A stretch of 64,000 nt of DNA, taken from Echria macrotheca. Lineage: Eukaryota; Ascomycota; Sordariomycetes; Sordariales; Schizotheciaceae. This document shows positions 12,568 to 24,852 of the stretch, one piece after another. Position 1 is the stretch's first letter. Each line of letters opens with the position of its first letter. A program made the translations under genes and the position numbers. The notes below the pieces were generated by a model. The model saw only the letters and a list, made by a program, of their open reading frames with translations, ran no database searches and was not told the DNA's origin. The DNA lies in NCBI GenBank assembly GCA_030411725.1, contig MU839837.1:930001-994000 (forward strand), written 5' to 3'.

Positions 12568-14786
12568 GATCACAACGATGGGCCGTCAGATCTTACTGCA
12601 AACCCCGCAGGGATACCATTCGTTTCTTATTCTTATATCGTCGTCGCTGTCCATCGCCACCCTCAAGGCCAGATGCCCGTGCGAGGAGCTGAGAGGGTTG
12701 TCCGCAGCCGTCAAATTTCTGACATGCATATCCGCACCATTGGGAGCAATTTCCCCCCTACTCCTGCGGGGTAATATCAAGAGCCACGAGGGGATAACGT
12801 TAGTAGCTGACACCCTTTCTCGACCTAGTGTGTGCGCTGACCGAGAAGTATTGCATACCGTGATCGTTGAGGAGGGGTCAGTAAAATCCCCGGCTGGGTT
12901 GCCCTGCAGCCGGGCTCGTTCCCGACAATTTTGAGGACGAAAGCCACTGCCGACAGGGACGCATAAGCGCTGCCGCACCGACTCCCGTCGCCATGTGCAT
13001 TACTTCATCGGGCCATGACTGCAGCAAACCATTGGTGACGAGGGGCGGAAATAGCGAGTTGAGGAGTGTCTCCGACCTCGAGGCTTGAGTTTTAGTTCTC
13101 GTGATTCAGCTCGTCAGGGCGCGACGGTGTGATGGAGGGCGACTTGCGAACGCGAATGGGGCTCGCGGTCCACACCGGTTCAAGACCACCAGTCCATGAC
13201 GGGCTGGGCCCGGGCTTGATGGCAGATGCCTTACATACGAGTATCCCTTTGCCAGGTTCAACATCGGATTTGTTGAGTCATCTTTTATTCCAGCGAACTC
13301 CAGTTGCCGTCCTGGCTTCATCCCAGCCCGGTCTTGGGAATGGCCCCTGCCATCCCGACGCCGGGGCCGCGCGGCCCCAACGGTCCGGGCCGCACTGGAC
13401 CGAACTGTTGGGCTTGCCGGGCTTGCCGGGTCGGGTCCATGGATGTGTCAAAGGATCATTGCTCGACCGGTGCAACACCTCCCGATGGAACTGTATTTTC
13501 GCTTTCCTCGACCATGGCCAGATCGAACGGCGACTCGTTACGCGTGGGGTTCGAACCACTGGATTCACACGATGATTATTAGCTTGTTGACTCCTCTCGC
13601 AGCACCGGGACGGGCTGAATGAAACCTAGACACGGGGATTCCTCCACAGAGCGACATTGATACTCACGGATACGTTCCAGTACGTGTGTTTGTGGTTGCC
13701 TCTTGGCGCTGCAAATATCTGGTCCCAGCTAACTTTGTAGTATGTCTGCGCCGGACTTCATCTTCAAAGTGGCTCTCGAATCTGCGGGCCAACGATGGAG
13801 ATGGCGGGTTGATGTGATTCCAGCCGAGCTCCAACTCTGGAGAGCACTTCGCCCGGGATGAAGAGGGAGACCCGTGTATGGCAACAATTGTTGTTGAGCG
13901 AACAATACGTTTTCTTCGTCCGATGTCTCGAAATCGCCGTCGATATCGATTTTGCATAACGCGTTCATCAAGCGTTTGCATCGTCGCATTGCCGCAATTT
14001 GAGAATTGTGGGGGACGGGGTTGTCCTGCAACAGCGGAACCTGCCGCCGGAGCTTGGGCTCCCAGGCCTGAAGATTTTTGAAGCTTCTTCCCCCGCACGC
14101 TGCTCCCCCACAACCTTCGACGACATTCCACCAATCCGTCTGTCGTCGCCGGAATCACGGCCGAGCCCGTGTGAAGACGGAAGAACAGGTGACGGCATTT
14201 CACGACCATTTCCGGTATTGGTTCTGTTTTTGTCGACGGGAGCTAGAGCGCCATCCTCCGAGCTGTCGGGGAGGGTCGCAGCGACGCCCACAGCAGCGTT
14301 GCAGCGCCGTCTTCAGGCTAATGAGCACGTGGAGAGCCCCCCGATTTCCCCAGCTTCGACCGGGCTTGGTGCCATGGCCACATGCAATGCGCGCTGTTTA
14401 TCCGACATTGGGCGCCCAGTCTGGTGTGGTATTCGATCTCGGTAGGGCGCCGAGTCCCGGGTTTTCTGCCCCTGGCTCATAAACAAGATTTTGGCCTTTC
14501 CCGGTTTGCAACCTACGGAGGCTCTTCCGAGCAAAACCGGGTCGACATGCCGTCGACCACGCTGGACCGCACCGCGATTTGGGCGTCAGTGGCGCGCTTC
14601 TGCTCGACCCCCCCCGTTTGACGTTTCACTTAGCGGATAGCAGGACTGCGAATCCGACCATGGAAAGCTTGCTTCGCCGAGATGACAACGACGGAGAATT
14701 ATATATATAGGCCGGAGGAATCCCACGAGTCTTGTTGGTGTCGTCGTCGTCGTCGTCGATAGTCAATCTCGCAGTCCACGGTCACC
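12568..14786. other. Long intergenic region upstream of xylanase
   Basis: About 2.2 kb between the divergent esterase and xylanase genes. I find no supported gene. It most likely carries promoter sequence for both genes. Short open frames overlap on both strands without domains. Confidence 0.5.
14699..14710 (+). promoter_or_regulatory. TATA-box-like element of the GH10 xylanase gene
   Basis: An AT run (TTATATATATAG) lies about 80 bp before the xylanase ATG, in otherwise GC-rich sequence. A CGT/GTC-type microsatellite (about 14740-14758) lies between it and the ATG. Position and composition fit a strong inducible fungal promoter. Confidence 0.5.
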
Positions 14787-16092
14787 ATGCATACCACAGC
14801 TTTCCTGGCGGCGCTTCTTGCGCCCGCGGCGGTCTCTGGCCAGCTGCACGAGCTTGCTGTCCGTGCCGGTCTCAAGTACTTCGGCACGGCGGTTGGTGAG
14901 AGCGCTGCTAACAGCGACTCCCCGTACCGGGCCATCATCGACAACACGCGCGAGTTCGGCTCGGTCGTGCCCGAGAATGGTCAGAAATGGGATTCCACCG
15001 AGCCCCAACGCGGCCAGTTCAACTTCAACTCGGGAGACATCACGGCCGGCATCGCCAAGCGGAACAACCAGATCCTCCGCTGTCACACTCTCGTGTGGCA
15101 CAGCCAGCTGCCCAACTGGGGTATGTTTTCATTCACTGTCCGACAAGACTTTTGCTGACCGTCCAGTCAACTCTGGCTCCTGGAACCGTCAGACCCTGAC
15201 GGCCGTCATGGAGTCGCACATCAACAACGTCATGGGCCACTATATCGGCCAGTGCTACGCCTGGGATGTGCTCAACGAGGCCGTCGACGACAATGCCAAC
15301 TGGCGCGATAGCCCCTTCCTCCGCACCTTCAGCACTGACTACTTCGCCATCGCCTTCAACCTCGCCAAGAAGGCCGACCCCAATGCCAAGCTGTACTACA
15401 ACGACTACAACCTCGAGTACAACCAGGCCAAGACCAACAAGGTCTATGATCTCGTCAAGATCATCCAGAATGCCGGCGCTCCCATCGAGGGTGTCGGCTT
15501 CCAGGGCCATCTGATCGTCGGCAGCACGCCCTCGCGCTCCGCCCTCGCCACGACCCTGCGCCGCTTCACCGCTCTCGGCCTCGAGGTTGCCTACACCGAG
15601 CTTGACATCCGCCACTCGAGCATGCCCCCTTCGTCGTCGGCCCTCGCGACCCAGGGTAACGACTACGCCAACGTCGTCGGCTCCTGCCTCGACGTCGAGG
15701 GCTGCGTCGGCGTCACCGTCTGGGGCTACACGGACAAGTACAGCTGGGTCCCGGGCACCTTCCCCGGCACCGGCGCCGCTCTGCTCTACAACGACCAGCT
15801 GCAGAAGAAGCCCGCGTGGACCTCGGTCTCGTCGGTGCTCGCCGCCGCCGCTACCGGCAACCCCGGCACCCCGGGCACCACGCTCAGCACGTCGGTCCGC
15901 CCCACCACGACGCCGCCGCCGGTTGTCTCGAGCTCGACCACGCCTTCTGCTCCCACGTCGACCGCGCCCGCACCGGGTCCCGAGCAGATCCGCTGGGGCC
16001 AGTGCGGTGGCCAGGGCTGGACCGGCCCGACGCGGTGCCAGAGCCCGTATACCTGCCAGGTTTCCAACCCGTGGTATTCCCAGTGTCTGTAA
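14787..16092 (+). CDS. Secreted GH10 endo-beta-1,4-xylanase with C-terminal CBM1
   Basis: Retaining endoxylanase that cuts the xylan backbone. Exons 14787-15120 and 15167-16092, intron 15121-15166 (GTATGT…CCAG), 419 aa. Signal peptide at residues 1-18. The catalytic domain spans about 20-335, with acid/base Glu149 in WDVLNEAV and nucleophile Glu256 in YTELDIR. Substrate-binding motifs include VPENGQKWD, HTLVWHSQLP and the late VTVWGYTDKYSW. A Ser/Thr/Pro linker (about 340-384) joins a cellulose-binding CBM1 of about 35 residues with four cysteines and aromatic face residues (WGQCGGQGWTG…NPWYSQCL). Complete and frame-intact. Probably induced by xylan or cellulose, although I did not find an unambiguous regulator site set. 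Confidence 0.97.
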
Positions 16093-16597
16093 GAACGAGC
16101 TGGACGGAGGAGATTCTTGTACATAATGCATTATTCAACACCGCACATAGCCTTATTCTTCTAAATACTTGACTTTTTTATGTACATCCCGGCCCATTTG
16201 GAGTCTGGTGATATTGGAGTAGCCGTATGTGCGACAAATCTAGGCACACAGGGTTCCGTTTTTCGTCCCTATCTCGACCACGTAACGTCGCACACGTAGC
16301 CTCACGCGCGGCTCAGTCCCAGCTCGATATTTGCTCAGGCTGGCTCACCTTGATTCACACTAATACCATTCTCGGGAGACTCCGCCGCGGCATGCTGAAT
16401 AGCGCTAACTTCAGCCGAGTAGAAACCTTTCCGTAGAATTCAGGCGTTCCCAGCTCTGTGGCTAAGACCCACTGGCCTTGTGGTGGTGCCTGACATGCAG
16501 GATCAACTCGAATTACGATCTTGATGACTATCGAAGAAACAATTACATGAAGTCTCCGGTGTCCGGATGGTTGGATAGGGTCTTGGAGACAGAACTG
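16093..16597. other. Intergenic between xylanase and broken regulator
   Basis: Contains the 3' flanks of two converging genes; no coding frame supported. Confidence 0.5.
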
Positions 16598-18491
16598 CTA
16601 CACTAGCCAACTCAACAGCTTTTGGGGAACCCTTCCCCAAGATCCTCGTCTAGTAATGTCCACCTCCTGCTCATCCTCATGCTCGGTAAAGGTTGACGGC
16701 TGGCTGGACGTTAGGTTGATCTGAGCCGTAATGGGATCTGAATTCCATCCGTTAGCCAACTGCTCTCGCCAGTACATCACTGCATAAATTTATACCTTGG
16801 AACTGGTTCATGTCATAGACCTGACAGTCTATAATAAATGATATGCTGAGCCGTCCAAGTGCTGGGGGTGACCGTGATCTCAGACCCGACGTAGCGCACC
16901 TCGTGCAAAGTATACCATCTGGATGACCGTGTTTGACCCGGCTTCCAACTTGAAGGCACGGTACACATTGATGCATTCTTCTGACCTTCGAATGATATGA
17001 ATCCCGTCTTCCAAGCGGTGGACGGTCGCGGGGTCGAGGCACGAGAAATGAATCGTCTGTGTTCGGAAAGCTGTTGGTGAGCCGTACCAGGCCATTCGGC
17101 CCATTTCCTTCGGAACTGATGTCAGCTAGAACACTAAGGCATCTCGGTGTGAGCAGTGCGTCCGACATGGCGAGCCGGCTCTCGGAACGCCAACACATCG
17201 AGGATGGGCGCGTCGAATCTGTCAACATGCTGAGCAAGTGTTGGCAGCTGCACGAGCTACCACCACAAGACTCAGCAGCGAAAGCGCAGTCTGGCTGATG
17301 TGGCAGTGTTTGGGACTCGACCCAAGTGAAACGCCCAGCTTTGTCCCACCGGCTGAGTGCCGAAGTGATGAGCTTCCTCTGGAAACCGTCCCCAAACCTC
17401 ACGCGCAGCTTCGAGGCAATGATGATCAGGTGGTGCGACAACATCTCACAGATATGATGTTGCATCACCTCCCACAACGTTGGCCGCGAACCGCTGCATG
17501 TTGTTGTTGTAAGCTGATCGGGGAACTCGGGCGACGCGGATAAGGGGTCGACATAGCCAACGGCCAGGATGATGGCAACGATCGTGAGAAGCATCATCTG
17601 GAGGGCTTCCTTTGATGCTTTCGCTAGATTTTGCGGCAACAACGTCTTGTCGAGTCGGTCAACCACTCTCTGCCCTGTGTAGTATGCGGATTCCGTCAAG
17701 GTCTGGTATCCAAGCTCGGATGCGCCGCCGTCGTCGCCTTGCATGCGCTTGACATGGGCTTGGGATGCGGCGTAGAGGAGGAGGGAAGAGTCTTCGACGA
17801 GGGAGGAATCGATCTGTTTCGCGGACAGCTTCTGAAACTCGGGCGAGCTCAGTGTGCCAACCATGCTCCGACAGGGAGGGGCAGTGTCGAGAAGCCAATC
17901 CACTGCTGTCTTGACGAGATGGTCGCAGCTCCACTCTACGTCGAAAGAGAGCACAGGTTTGTGCTGTGTCAGTTGGGCAAGGCCGGCCGAGACACTGTTC
18001 TGGTCGAAGGCTTCAAGGCGTGTTGGTCAGCGCGTGACGAATGGAAACATACAGACCTAGTATTCGGTGCGTGCGTACCTGTGCGGAATATGTTGACATC
18101 CTCAAAGCTGGTGCGAATGCAGTAGGACCAAGTCAGGGCGCTACTGTGGGCGGCTTGGACAGTCCTTTTGGTCAAGGAGACGCAGGTGGTGCATGGGTCA
18201 CCTCCAGAGCACTAAACTCAACATCAGCAAATCTCGAAGCATTCTAGCAAACGAAGAAAAAAAAACGGAAGAAAGACATTAAAAAAAAGAGAAGGATAGG
18301 GGACGTACGGAAATCTTTAAGGCTTTGCATCGGAGACAGGCTCTGCGGTTGCGGACTTCTCCCACTTTCCGCCTTCCATCGTCCGAAAATCGAGACCTGG
18401 CAGGCTTCCGACGGCGGCGGTGCCCCGCTGCTCGGAAGACGCAGATCTCGAAGGGCTGGAAAGGGCTCCGCTTGTGAGCACTCGACTCCAT
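16598..18491 (-). pseudogene. Zn2Cys6 fungal transcription factor, probably frameshifted
   Basis: The 5' part is intact: exon 18491-18309 ends inside the zinc cluster (ACLRCKALKIS). Intron 18308-18212 follows, and exon 18211-18079 supplies the remaining ligands (CSGGDPCTTC … WSYC). Intron 18078-18011 then leads into a long exon with a helical regulator-like middle region (FDVEWSCDHLVKTAVDWLL … QHHICEMLSHHLIIIASKL). Beyond about 17310 coding-like sequence continues to a plausible C-terminus at 16598 (YWREQLANGWNSDPITAQ…), but it jumps frame several times, near 17240, 17110, 16895, 16820 and 16780. Some jumps could be short introns; those at 16895-16780 do not fit canonical introns well. The zinc cluster has unusually long spacing before the sixth cysteine. 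I read it as an eroding gene; base-call errors are the main alternative. Confidence 0.6.
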
Positions 18492-19122
18492 CGGCGCGGC
18501 TTTGTTTCCTCGTCTCAGAAAACACGAAGACGAAGGGGAAAGATGAGAATTCGACAGCAACGGTAAAATCTCAACAAGAGAACTGCCTGTCGATAGATGT
18601 TTGTCTCTGGAGAGAAAAATCCATGGCTTTTGAATTCTGCACTGCCCCAGGACCTGTCCTCCTCCGTCCGCCAATCTGACTGGTCCAAATCCTACCACAC
18701 TAGGTAGCCGGCAACGAATGGGACCGCCTACCGAAGTCTCCTAACTGGGTGGTGGATGCATGGACCAGATACCGAAATTCCCTAACTAGGAAAAGTCGGT
18801 AACCGTGTTGGTGGCCTCCTCTGGGCTCCCGGTGTGGCGTGGATGCCTTGCAGATGCCTTCTCCCGGCCCGAGAATGCGCGTATGATTTGCTACCCCCAG
18901 TATGGGAAAGCCGCAGAAGAGGAGATGCATGTGCAATGCACAGTGTTGTTGCAGCCCAATGCAGTCGTGCCCAATTTTGCACTTTGCTCGGGAATCCCGA
19001 CGCGCCCTGCCTCAGTGCGCTATCGCCCTATGAATAAGAGCTTTCTCTTCGAGGTGGACCTCACTCGTTGAAACATTGACTTTTTACCGCTAGTGAAACG
19101 CTTGACAGTCCAGGGAAAAGGC
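18492..19122. other. Intergenic / divergent promoter region
   Basis: Separates the divergent regulator and coiled-coil genes. Contains short poly-A tracts and imperfect direct repeats of CCTAACTRGG type near 18738-18790. No supported gene. Confidence 0.45.
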
Positions 19123-20137
19123 ATGGGGGACCCAGCAACAGCCGCCCTTGCAGGTCAAGTTGCCCGCATAACATTAGACGGAGTTCAAGGAGCGATACAC
19201 AAGTACAAGTCGTACGAATCAGTGGCGCGTAGTATATATTCCGGCATCGAAAGCCTCGAGGGAGCCCTTGCCGACGACCAAAAGTACAGAAAGGAGAACG
19301 TGGAGGAATACGACAACTCCTCACTGGAAAACGAGCTGGGACACGACGTGAAGGATGCGACGGCGATTCAGACGCTGCGAACAACAGCTGAGAAGACAAT
19401 CCCGCTCAACGCAAACCGGATGACCAGGGCAAAACATGCCTTGATTCCAGGCTCGGGGGTTGCCCCCGATGGGCCCGCTGATATCGAGCGTCGGGCGGTG
19501 CACATTGCGACAGAGAGGACCAGGCGTCGCGAGTCCCACAAGGAGCGGGTTGGGCGGCGAGAGAAGAAGCAAGAGCGGGAGGAGAGGGAGAGAAGGGACG
19601 AAGAACACAGAATGACGATAAGGGAGATACACGGGCTGTACAGGGACCTCCTCCCTGTCCATGCCGGCCCATCGTATGACTCTAGTCAACCCTCCTCCAC
19701 TCTGCCGCCGGGCCAGGGCGATGGAAACGCGCAGACAGCCTATATCGGCAACGAGGACCCATATCAGCAACCGGAACCAGTGAGTACACCGTCACCGCGC
19801 GGCAAGACCTGTTATATATTACACGAGGCTAATAACAAATGTACAGAGATCTTCCTTGTTTGCCGATAGCAGAGTCGGGTATGATGCGACGGTGGGCATG
19901 GCTTACTACCACGACTACGGACAGCCACAGCACGACTTGGCGTGGCCGGTCATGTACACGCAGAATTACGGGGGCACCGCGCCCCCGGTTGGTGATGAGG
20001 GATACGAGACCGCCGGGGGTGAGACCGCCGGGTACAAGACTCCTGAGGAGTCCGTCTTTTCGGACAGCATTTCCTTTTCGGACAGCACGTCGGTCATGCC
20101 TGGCGGCACAGCTGCGTCTTGGAACGGCAGTTGGTGA
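19123..20137 (+). CDS. Hypothetical coiled-coil protein (315 aa)
   Basis: Exons 19123-19779 and 19847-20137, with a canonical intron 19780-19846 (GTGAGT, branch GCTAATAAC, acceptor TACAG). The protein has a helical N-terminal half, then a very charged coiled-coil stretch (about residues 128-165, ESHKERVGRREKKQEREERE). A Pro/Gln/Ser region follows, and the tail contains small internal repeats (YETAGGETAGYKT and FSDSISFSDSTS). There is no signal peptide or membrane helix. I do not recognise a family. The first in-frame ATG after an upstream stop-rich leader is used. Intact splicing and codon bias support a real gene. Confidence 0.7.
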
Positions 20138-20894
20138 TTTTCGCGGATTGGGATGTGTAGGATTGTGTTCGCCCGGGACAGCAGTTTGAAGTTTGAGGCG
20201 CTGTTGGTGGCTTCTTCTCCATTTTATGGCTCTCCATTTGATGTTTTTGCCGTGCGTAGTAGGAATGGGTGGCACACTTCGAAAGGGTTCTGGTGGCATA
20301 CTCACACAGTGCCAGGCACTGCAGTGCATGGCATTCTATTGTACGGGTTCCCACTCTCTTCCTCCCCATGGAGTCATGTTTCCTGTTTCATGTATCCCTC
20401 TCTGAATTTGGTATCAGCTTGTGTTGTTATTGATTTTCATCCGTATCTCCGTATCGTCCCCGTCGCGTGGTCGTCGAAACATTTGCAGTTGCGCTGCTGA
20501 ATATGTCTGGTCTCAGTTGATCTGTTGTCATGACTACGTCGTCAATGGGTTGTCACTTGCATCATTGATAGTTCTGAGGGAAACTTAATAACTAGGAGAG
20601 GGGAGTGCTTACCTGTATTTTGCTGTGATTGACGTCTTGCTTTCATGACGAAAACTGTGTATGCTCTGAGTGAGGAGGACATTGAATGTCCACACCGATC
20701 TTGAGAATGTCGCCAGGACCAGTGTCCAATCTAAAGATGCACCATCTTGAACTGTGATGATGTCAGCTTATTTCCTTAACACCCAGAACAGGCTGCGCAC
20801 TATCTTGAGCCATCCACGTGGAACGACGTGCTCGCTCATCGGCGAACCAAGCAAGCTCTTGAAGCCTGGTGCTGCCTGAGTTCTTGGACACTCA
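20138..20894. other. Intergenic, nothing recognised
   Basis: Three-prime flanks of two convergent genes. No domain-bearing frame or repeat was seen. Confidence 0.5.
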
Positions 20895-21203
20895 TCAGCA
20901 AACTCCCTCACCAGCCCGAGCCGTCGTCAAGCCCTCATCACCGCCATCATCCCCGGTAGATCCAGAGGAAGACCCAGCACTCTCAACCTCCGGCGTCGGA
21001 GCCAAGCCGCCTTGTCTCTCACACGCCTCGCAAAGCCCCACAGCCCGGCGAAACCGCTTCGCGCGGTGCTGCGCGATGAGAGCCGCGCCCGAACCCCAGG
21101 CCGGCCGGCTGATGGGCGGGAAGCAGGGGACCTCGGCGAGGAGGATCTCGCCGATCTGAGACCGGCAGCGCGTGCAGACTTGGCGGGTGATTGTGTGGCA
21201 CAT
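20895..21203 (-). CDS. Small Cys-containing hypothetical protein (102 aa)
   Basis: Single exon from ATG 21203 (MCHTITRQVCTRC…). Two CxxC pairs, CTRC near residue 10 and CEAC near residue 70, could bind a metal ion. The C-terminal third is acidic and Ser/Gly-rich (SAGSSSGSTGDDGGDEG). The open frame extends upstream to 21356, but that part looks like leader. No family recognised; small size makes the call tentative. Confidence 0.45.
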   Translation of the reverse strand: MCHTITRQVCTRCRSQIGEILLAEVPCFPPISRPAWGSGAALIAQHRAKRFRRAVGLCEACERQGGLAPTPEVESAGSSSGSTGDDGGDEGLTTARAGEGVC

Positions 21204-22019
21204 TCTTGCTGGTTTGGTAAGAAAGTTGACGTGTTGGTGGGGGGGGTTGTTGTGTTCCTGATGGATGATAAGGATGAGGAGTTTGAGGTAAAATGTGTCC
21301 TGTCGTCGGGTATTTATTAGAGCACGAAAATTTGACACGGCGGCGGACCGATGCATAAAGTCTTTGTTTCACTGCGGCGTTGCGGGTAATACAGTCTGAC
21401 AGTGTTGCGGGGACTGTAAGAAGTTGTTTGGCGGGACAAAGAAGGCCGTTTGGATTGTCTTGGGAAACGTACCTGTCACCCTTCAGAGGAACATCGCCAT
21501 AGGCCTGGGGGCGGCGAGTGGCTTGGATGCTGTACGGGGTGTATCTTGACCAAGTCGCATTACTAATTCACCGACGGGAAACAGCGATGCTTTTCATGGG
21601 GTTTTCATGATACTATCTACGATCGGTTCCTGTCGTAAGACAAAACGGGAACCGTCTAGCATCTCCTCGTTTCCTCATCATCTCATGACCTCATGTATGT
21701 CGGAAACCCAAAACAAAGTGCACATCCATCCACCTGCCCATCGGACCATCCAGCTAGGTAACCACCACTCCAAAACGCCATGCAGCTTCCAAAACGCCTC
21801 CCATCGAAAATCCGGCCCGGTCCGTCCGAGAACAAAGGAAAAAAAGAACCTGCGAAACCATGTGCCCTCACCCAAGTATTCCGATCCTATAAAGAAAGAA
21901 ATAATCATGTGTGTGGCAACCTGCAGTGTTCTATACCCCCATCCTGTGACAAAAACCTGAACTTCCACCCAAAAACGCTTGCATATGCCTTAGGAGATAT
22001 GATGGTGTAAGTGGAAGAT
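21204..22019. other. Intergenic, nothing recognised
   Basis: Includes a promoter region for the small CxxC gene and the 3' flank of the AT-hook gene. Pyrimidine-rich stretches are present but no gene is supported. Confidence 0.5.
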
Positions 22020-23106
22020 TTAGACGACTCCCATGTCGTCGTCTTCCTTGGCGGGATCAGCGCCATTGGCCTCACCCTCTCCCTCAGGAGCACCGTTCTC
22101 CCCAACCATATCAACATCGTCGCCCTCCTCAGTCTTGATGGCGGCCTTCTTGCCTCCCTTCTTGGCGGCGGCGCCACCCTCCTTCTTGACACGCGGCTTG
22201 CGAGCGGCCGGTGTCTTGGTGGGCGTAGCGGCCTCACCGTCTTCGCCAGCCGCCTTGGGCGGACGACCGCGACGCTTCGGAGTTGTGGCAGGAACAGAGC
22301 CGGGACTGGCTCCATCCTCGCCCTCGCCGTTCACGTCCTCGTCATTGTCGGACGCCTTGCGCTTCTTGGGGGTGGTGGCGGCCTTCTTGGCGCCGGGCTG
22401 GGCTGCCTCTTGGGCCAGGTTCGGGAACGGATCCTGCTCGGCTAGCTTCTTACGAAGGTTCGACCAAGCGTTTGAGGCCGAGCGGACGTTGGACATGTTC
22501 AGGCGTGTGGCAAGAGATTGAAAATTCACCTGGGAGTTGTTAGTTTGAGATCTGGGGCCTGGATCGAGGGTGAAGCGGGGAGCACTGAGATGAAGCACGG
22601 GGTAATTGTGAGAATGGAGGAAAGGAAGTCGTCTCTCGTGGAGTTCATCGGTCGCAATTCCCGAGAACTGTGAGTTTGCTCAGGTAGGTGGATCTCCAGA
22701 TCGAAGAGACCACAAAACGCGATTGAGGCAGTCATGCTTGATGAGGCGCGTCAATATCATCGCGACACTGGCCGCGACGACACGCGATCGGGGGTTCATG
22801 ATCCAGAGTTCTCGTCCCGTGAGCTCGAGACCAGAGGCAACTGTATCATTGCGATGACAACTGGGGCTTGCGGCCCAAATGTGATGATGGAAGCCAACAA
22901 AAGTCGCGATGGAAGCAGGAAGAAATTGATGCCATCGCGACTTCTCCCGCTGAAGTCAAACAAGGGAAATTGTGACATACCTGAGGGACATCCTTCAGGC
23001 TGAGCATGCCATGAAGCAGGATTTCCTGCTCACGAGCGGAGAGCCCGAGCGAGTTTGCGTTCGCGTTCGAAGCCTGGTTACCGGTATCATCAGACATGGT
23101 CGACAT
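22020..23106 (-). CDS. AT-hook nuclear protein, chromatin-associated (211 aa)
   Basis: Exon 1 (23106-22981) and exon 2 (22529-22020) are separated by an unusually long intron, 22980-22530 (451 bp, GTATGT…CCCAG). The N-terminal domain (residues about 20-75, LSAREQEILLHGMLSLKDVPQ then SLATRLNMSNVRSASNAW) is a compact helical module. The remainder is low-complexity: Lys-rich basic stretches, an AT-hook at about 127-134 (KRRGRPPK), and a Glu/Asp-rich tail ending DDDMGVV. Acts presumably in the nucleus by binding AT-rich DNA. A second ATG three codons in (23097) is also possible. The long first intron may carry regulatory sequence. Family function is not known to me. Confidence 0.8.
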
Positions 23107-23690
23107 TTTGCTTTCGCGATTGTTTCTGCTGTAAAGTTGGTGTCAGCAAATGAAGAGAATGAGGCAAGTCGGAAGCAGGAAGCAGCGAAAATCCAGGCAG
23201 GAGATAGTACCTGAGGTGAGATGGTGGCAGACGTGTGGATTGAGAGTGGTTTGAAGGTGCGAGAAGGAAGCGGAAAGATTTGTGGGGAGGAAAGTGAAAG
23301 AAGAAGAAGCAAAGCCACCAGTGATGAAATAGATGAGGCCAGGCTCTTGCCGAATGGCTCGTGTTGATTTGGCCCACGCGGAAGGCTTAGGCATGAGGAA
23401 GAGCAAGTCGGCGATGTGTGGCAGTCACTGGTGGCAGTGAGGCAGCACATCATCGCGTGGATGCCTGGAACTTGGGGGATTCGGCGCTTCCAAGTCGGCG
23501 ACGACCAGGCCATGCAGCGATCACGGAAGAGGAGTGATACATACCTTACCATTTTGGAAAATATGACTTTGATTCGTCTTGGTGGAGATACTTATGGATG
23601 TCTGAATCACGGACACGCGACGAGGATGCGGTTGGAGGTGGGTGTTGAGCGGTTTGCGAAAGGCCGAGAAAGGTGTGTGGGATTTGTGCG

Positions 23691-24020
23691 AATGCGAGTC
23701 TGGTGGAGGAGAGAAAATTTGGCGGATGCAAATTTATGTAGTGCGATTGCCGTAAATGGGATCCCAGTGAAGAAGGGAGAGAGTTCGGACGATGCAAGAT
23801 GCGTGATGTGATTCCTGCGAATGTCAGCTCGGTGAAGAGGAGAAAAATTCGCAGGATGTAAAATGTGTGTGGTGTGATTGCTGTGAATGGGATTTTGGCG
23901 AAGAACAGAAGAAGTTCGGATGATGCCAGATATATCTGGTGTGATTGCCTCGAATGGAATTCTGGTGAAGAAGAGAAAAAGTTCGGACGATGCACGATGC
24001 GTGTGATGTGATGACATTTG
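23691..24020. repeat. Degenerate ~66-bp tandem repeat, about five units
   Basis: Units begin near 23691, 23766, 23831, 23897 and 23964 and share a core of GTGAAGAAGAGAAAAAGTTC, GGACGATGC and TGTGATTGC. They differ from each other mainly by substitutions, with small indels. The repeat lies in the 5' flank of the AT-hook gene. On the minus strand it generates spurious repetitive open frames with no stops in several frames. Confidence 0.8.
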
Positions 24021-24852
24021 GGAAGGAGAGGCTGGGGCTCACGTGATTTTCGTCCGATGTTCGCCACACACATTGCTTTTTCTTCCAAGATCGCAATAAT
24101 CGAAGGCGGGATGGGTTGCTATTTGCAAATTTTCTGTGTATTCAATGCACCGTTTCCACACAAATCCACCAGGTCTTCGTCCCATGGTGAGCATCTCACA
24201 GCTGCCACTAGCAGTCTAAGGACAAGCTAATGTGATGTGACCCGACATGAAAGATCCAAGGGAGATGAACAAGTGAAATAGTTCACATAATCGTAAATAG
24301 GTGGTGAACCGATGCCTCAGTGCAAGAAGCGCAATTGTCACTAATCCTTGAAGAAATTGAACTGACCACGGATTAAAATATCACTGCGCATTTCACCCGA
24401 AGTGTCCGAAGTCTCGACCACAGCTGCATCGTCCGATGGGTGGATCACACCTGTCTGCCATCGCCAGATGCCTGCGGTTTTCATGCACCCATGGCGGTCC
24501 CAGTTTTGGGCGCGTCCCATTTGCTAGTTCCCTGCAGCAACAATTCTCAGAAAGGGTGGTGGCATCAAGTCGGACAATACAGCCAGCAAAACTATCTCTT
24601 CAACCTCCCACCCGATCGGCTTCAGTTTTAAACCATTCAAAGAAAACCAAAAAGACATTGTCATGGACAATGCCATTGACAGTTCTTTCTTACAGATCCT
24701 GCTGAAAGGTCATTGTTCCAAATTTCCGCATAAAAGAGCTCCCTCCATGAAATTCGGATCAATCCATACATCATCACCATCCCGGCCACAAAACCTAACA
24801 CATACCCTAAGCGCCTTCATACTCACTGGTAGACACCCTCCACTCCATCACA
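24021..24852. other. Intergenic, nothing recognised
   Basis: Promoter-like sequence before the small membrane-protein gene; no gene or repeat supported. Confidence 0.45.

Noticed and set aside
13530..13610. Possible tRNA on the minus strand (GGTTCGAACC and CTAATAAT-like loop)
   Set aside because: The T-stem does not pair around TTCGAAC on either strand and no matching acceptor or D-arm is present; the TTCGAA is a chance palindrome.
15133..16131. Long minus-strand open frame opposite the xylanase gene (about 330 aa)
   Set aside because: Shadow of the GC-rich xylanase exon; Arg/Ala/Gly-rich with no domain, while the plus strand encodes complete GH10 and CBM1 domains.
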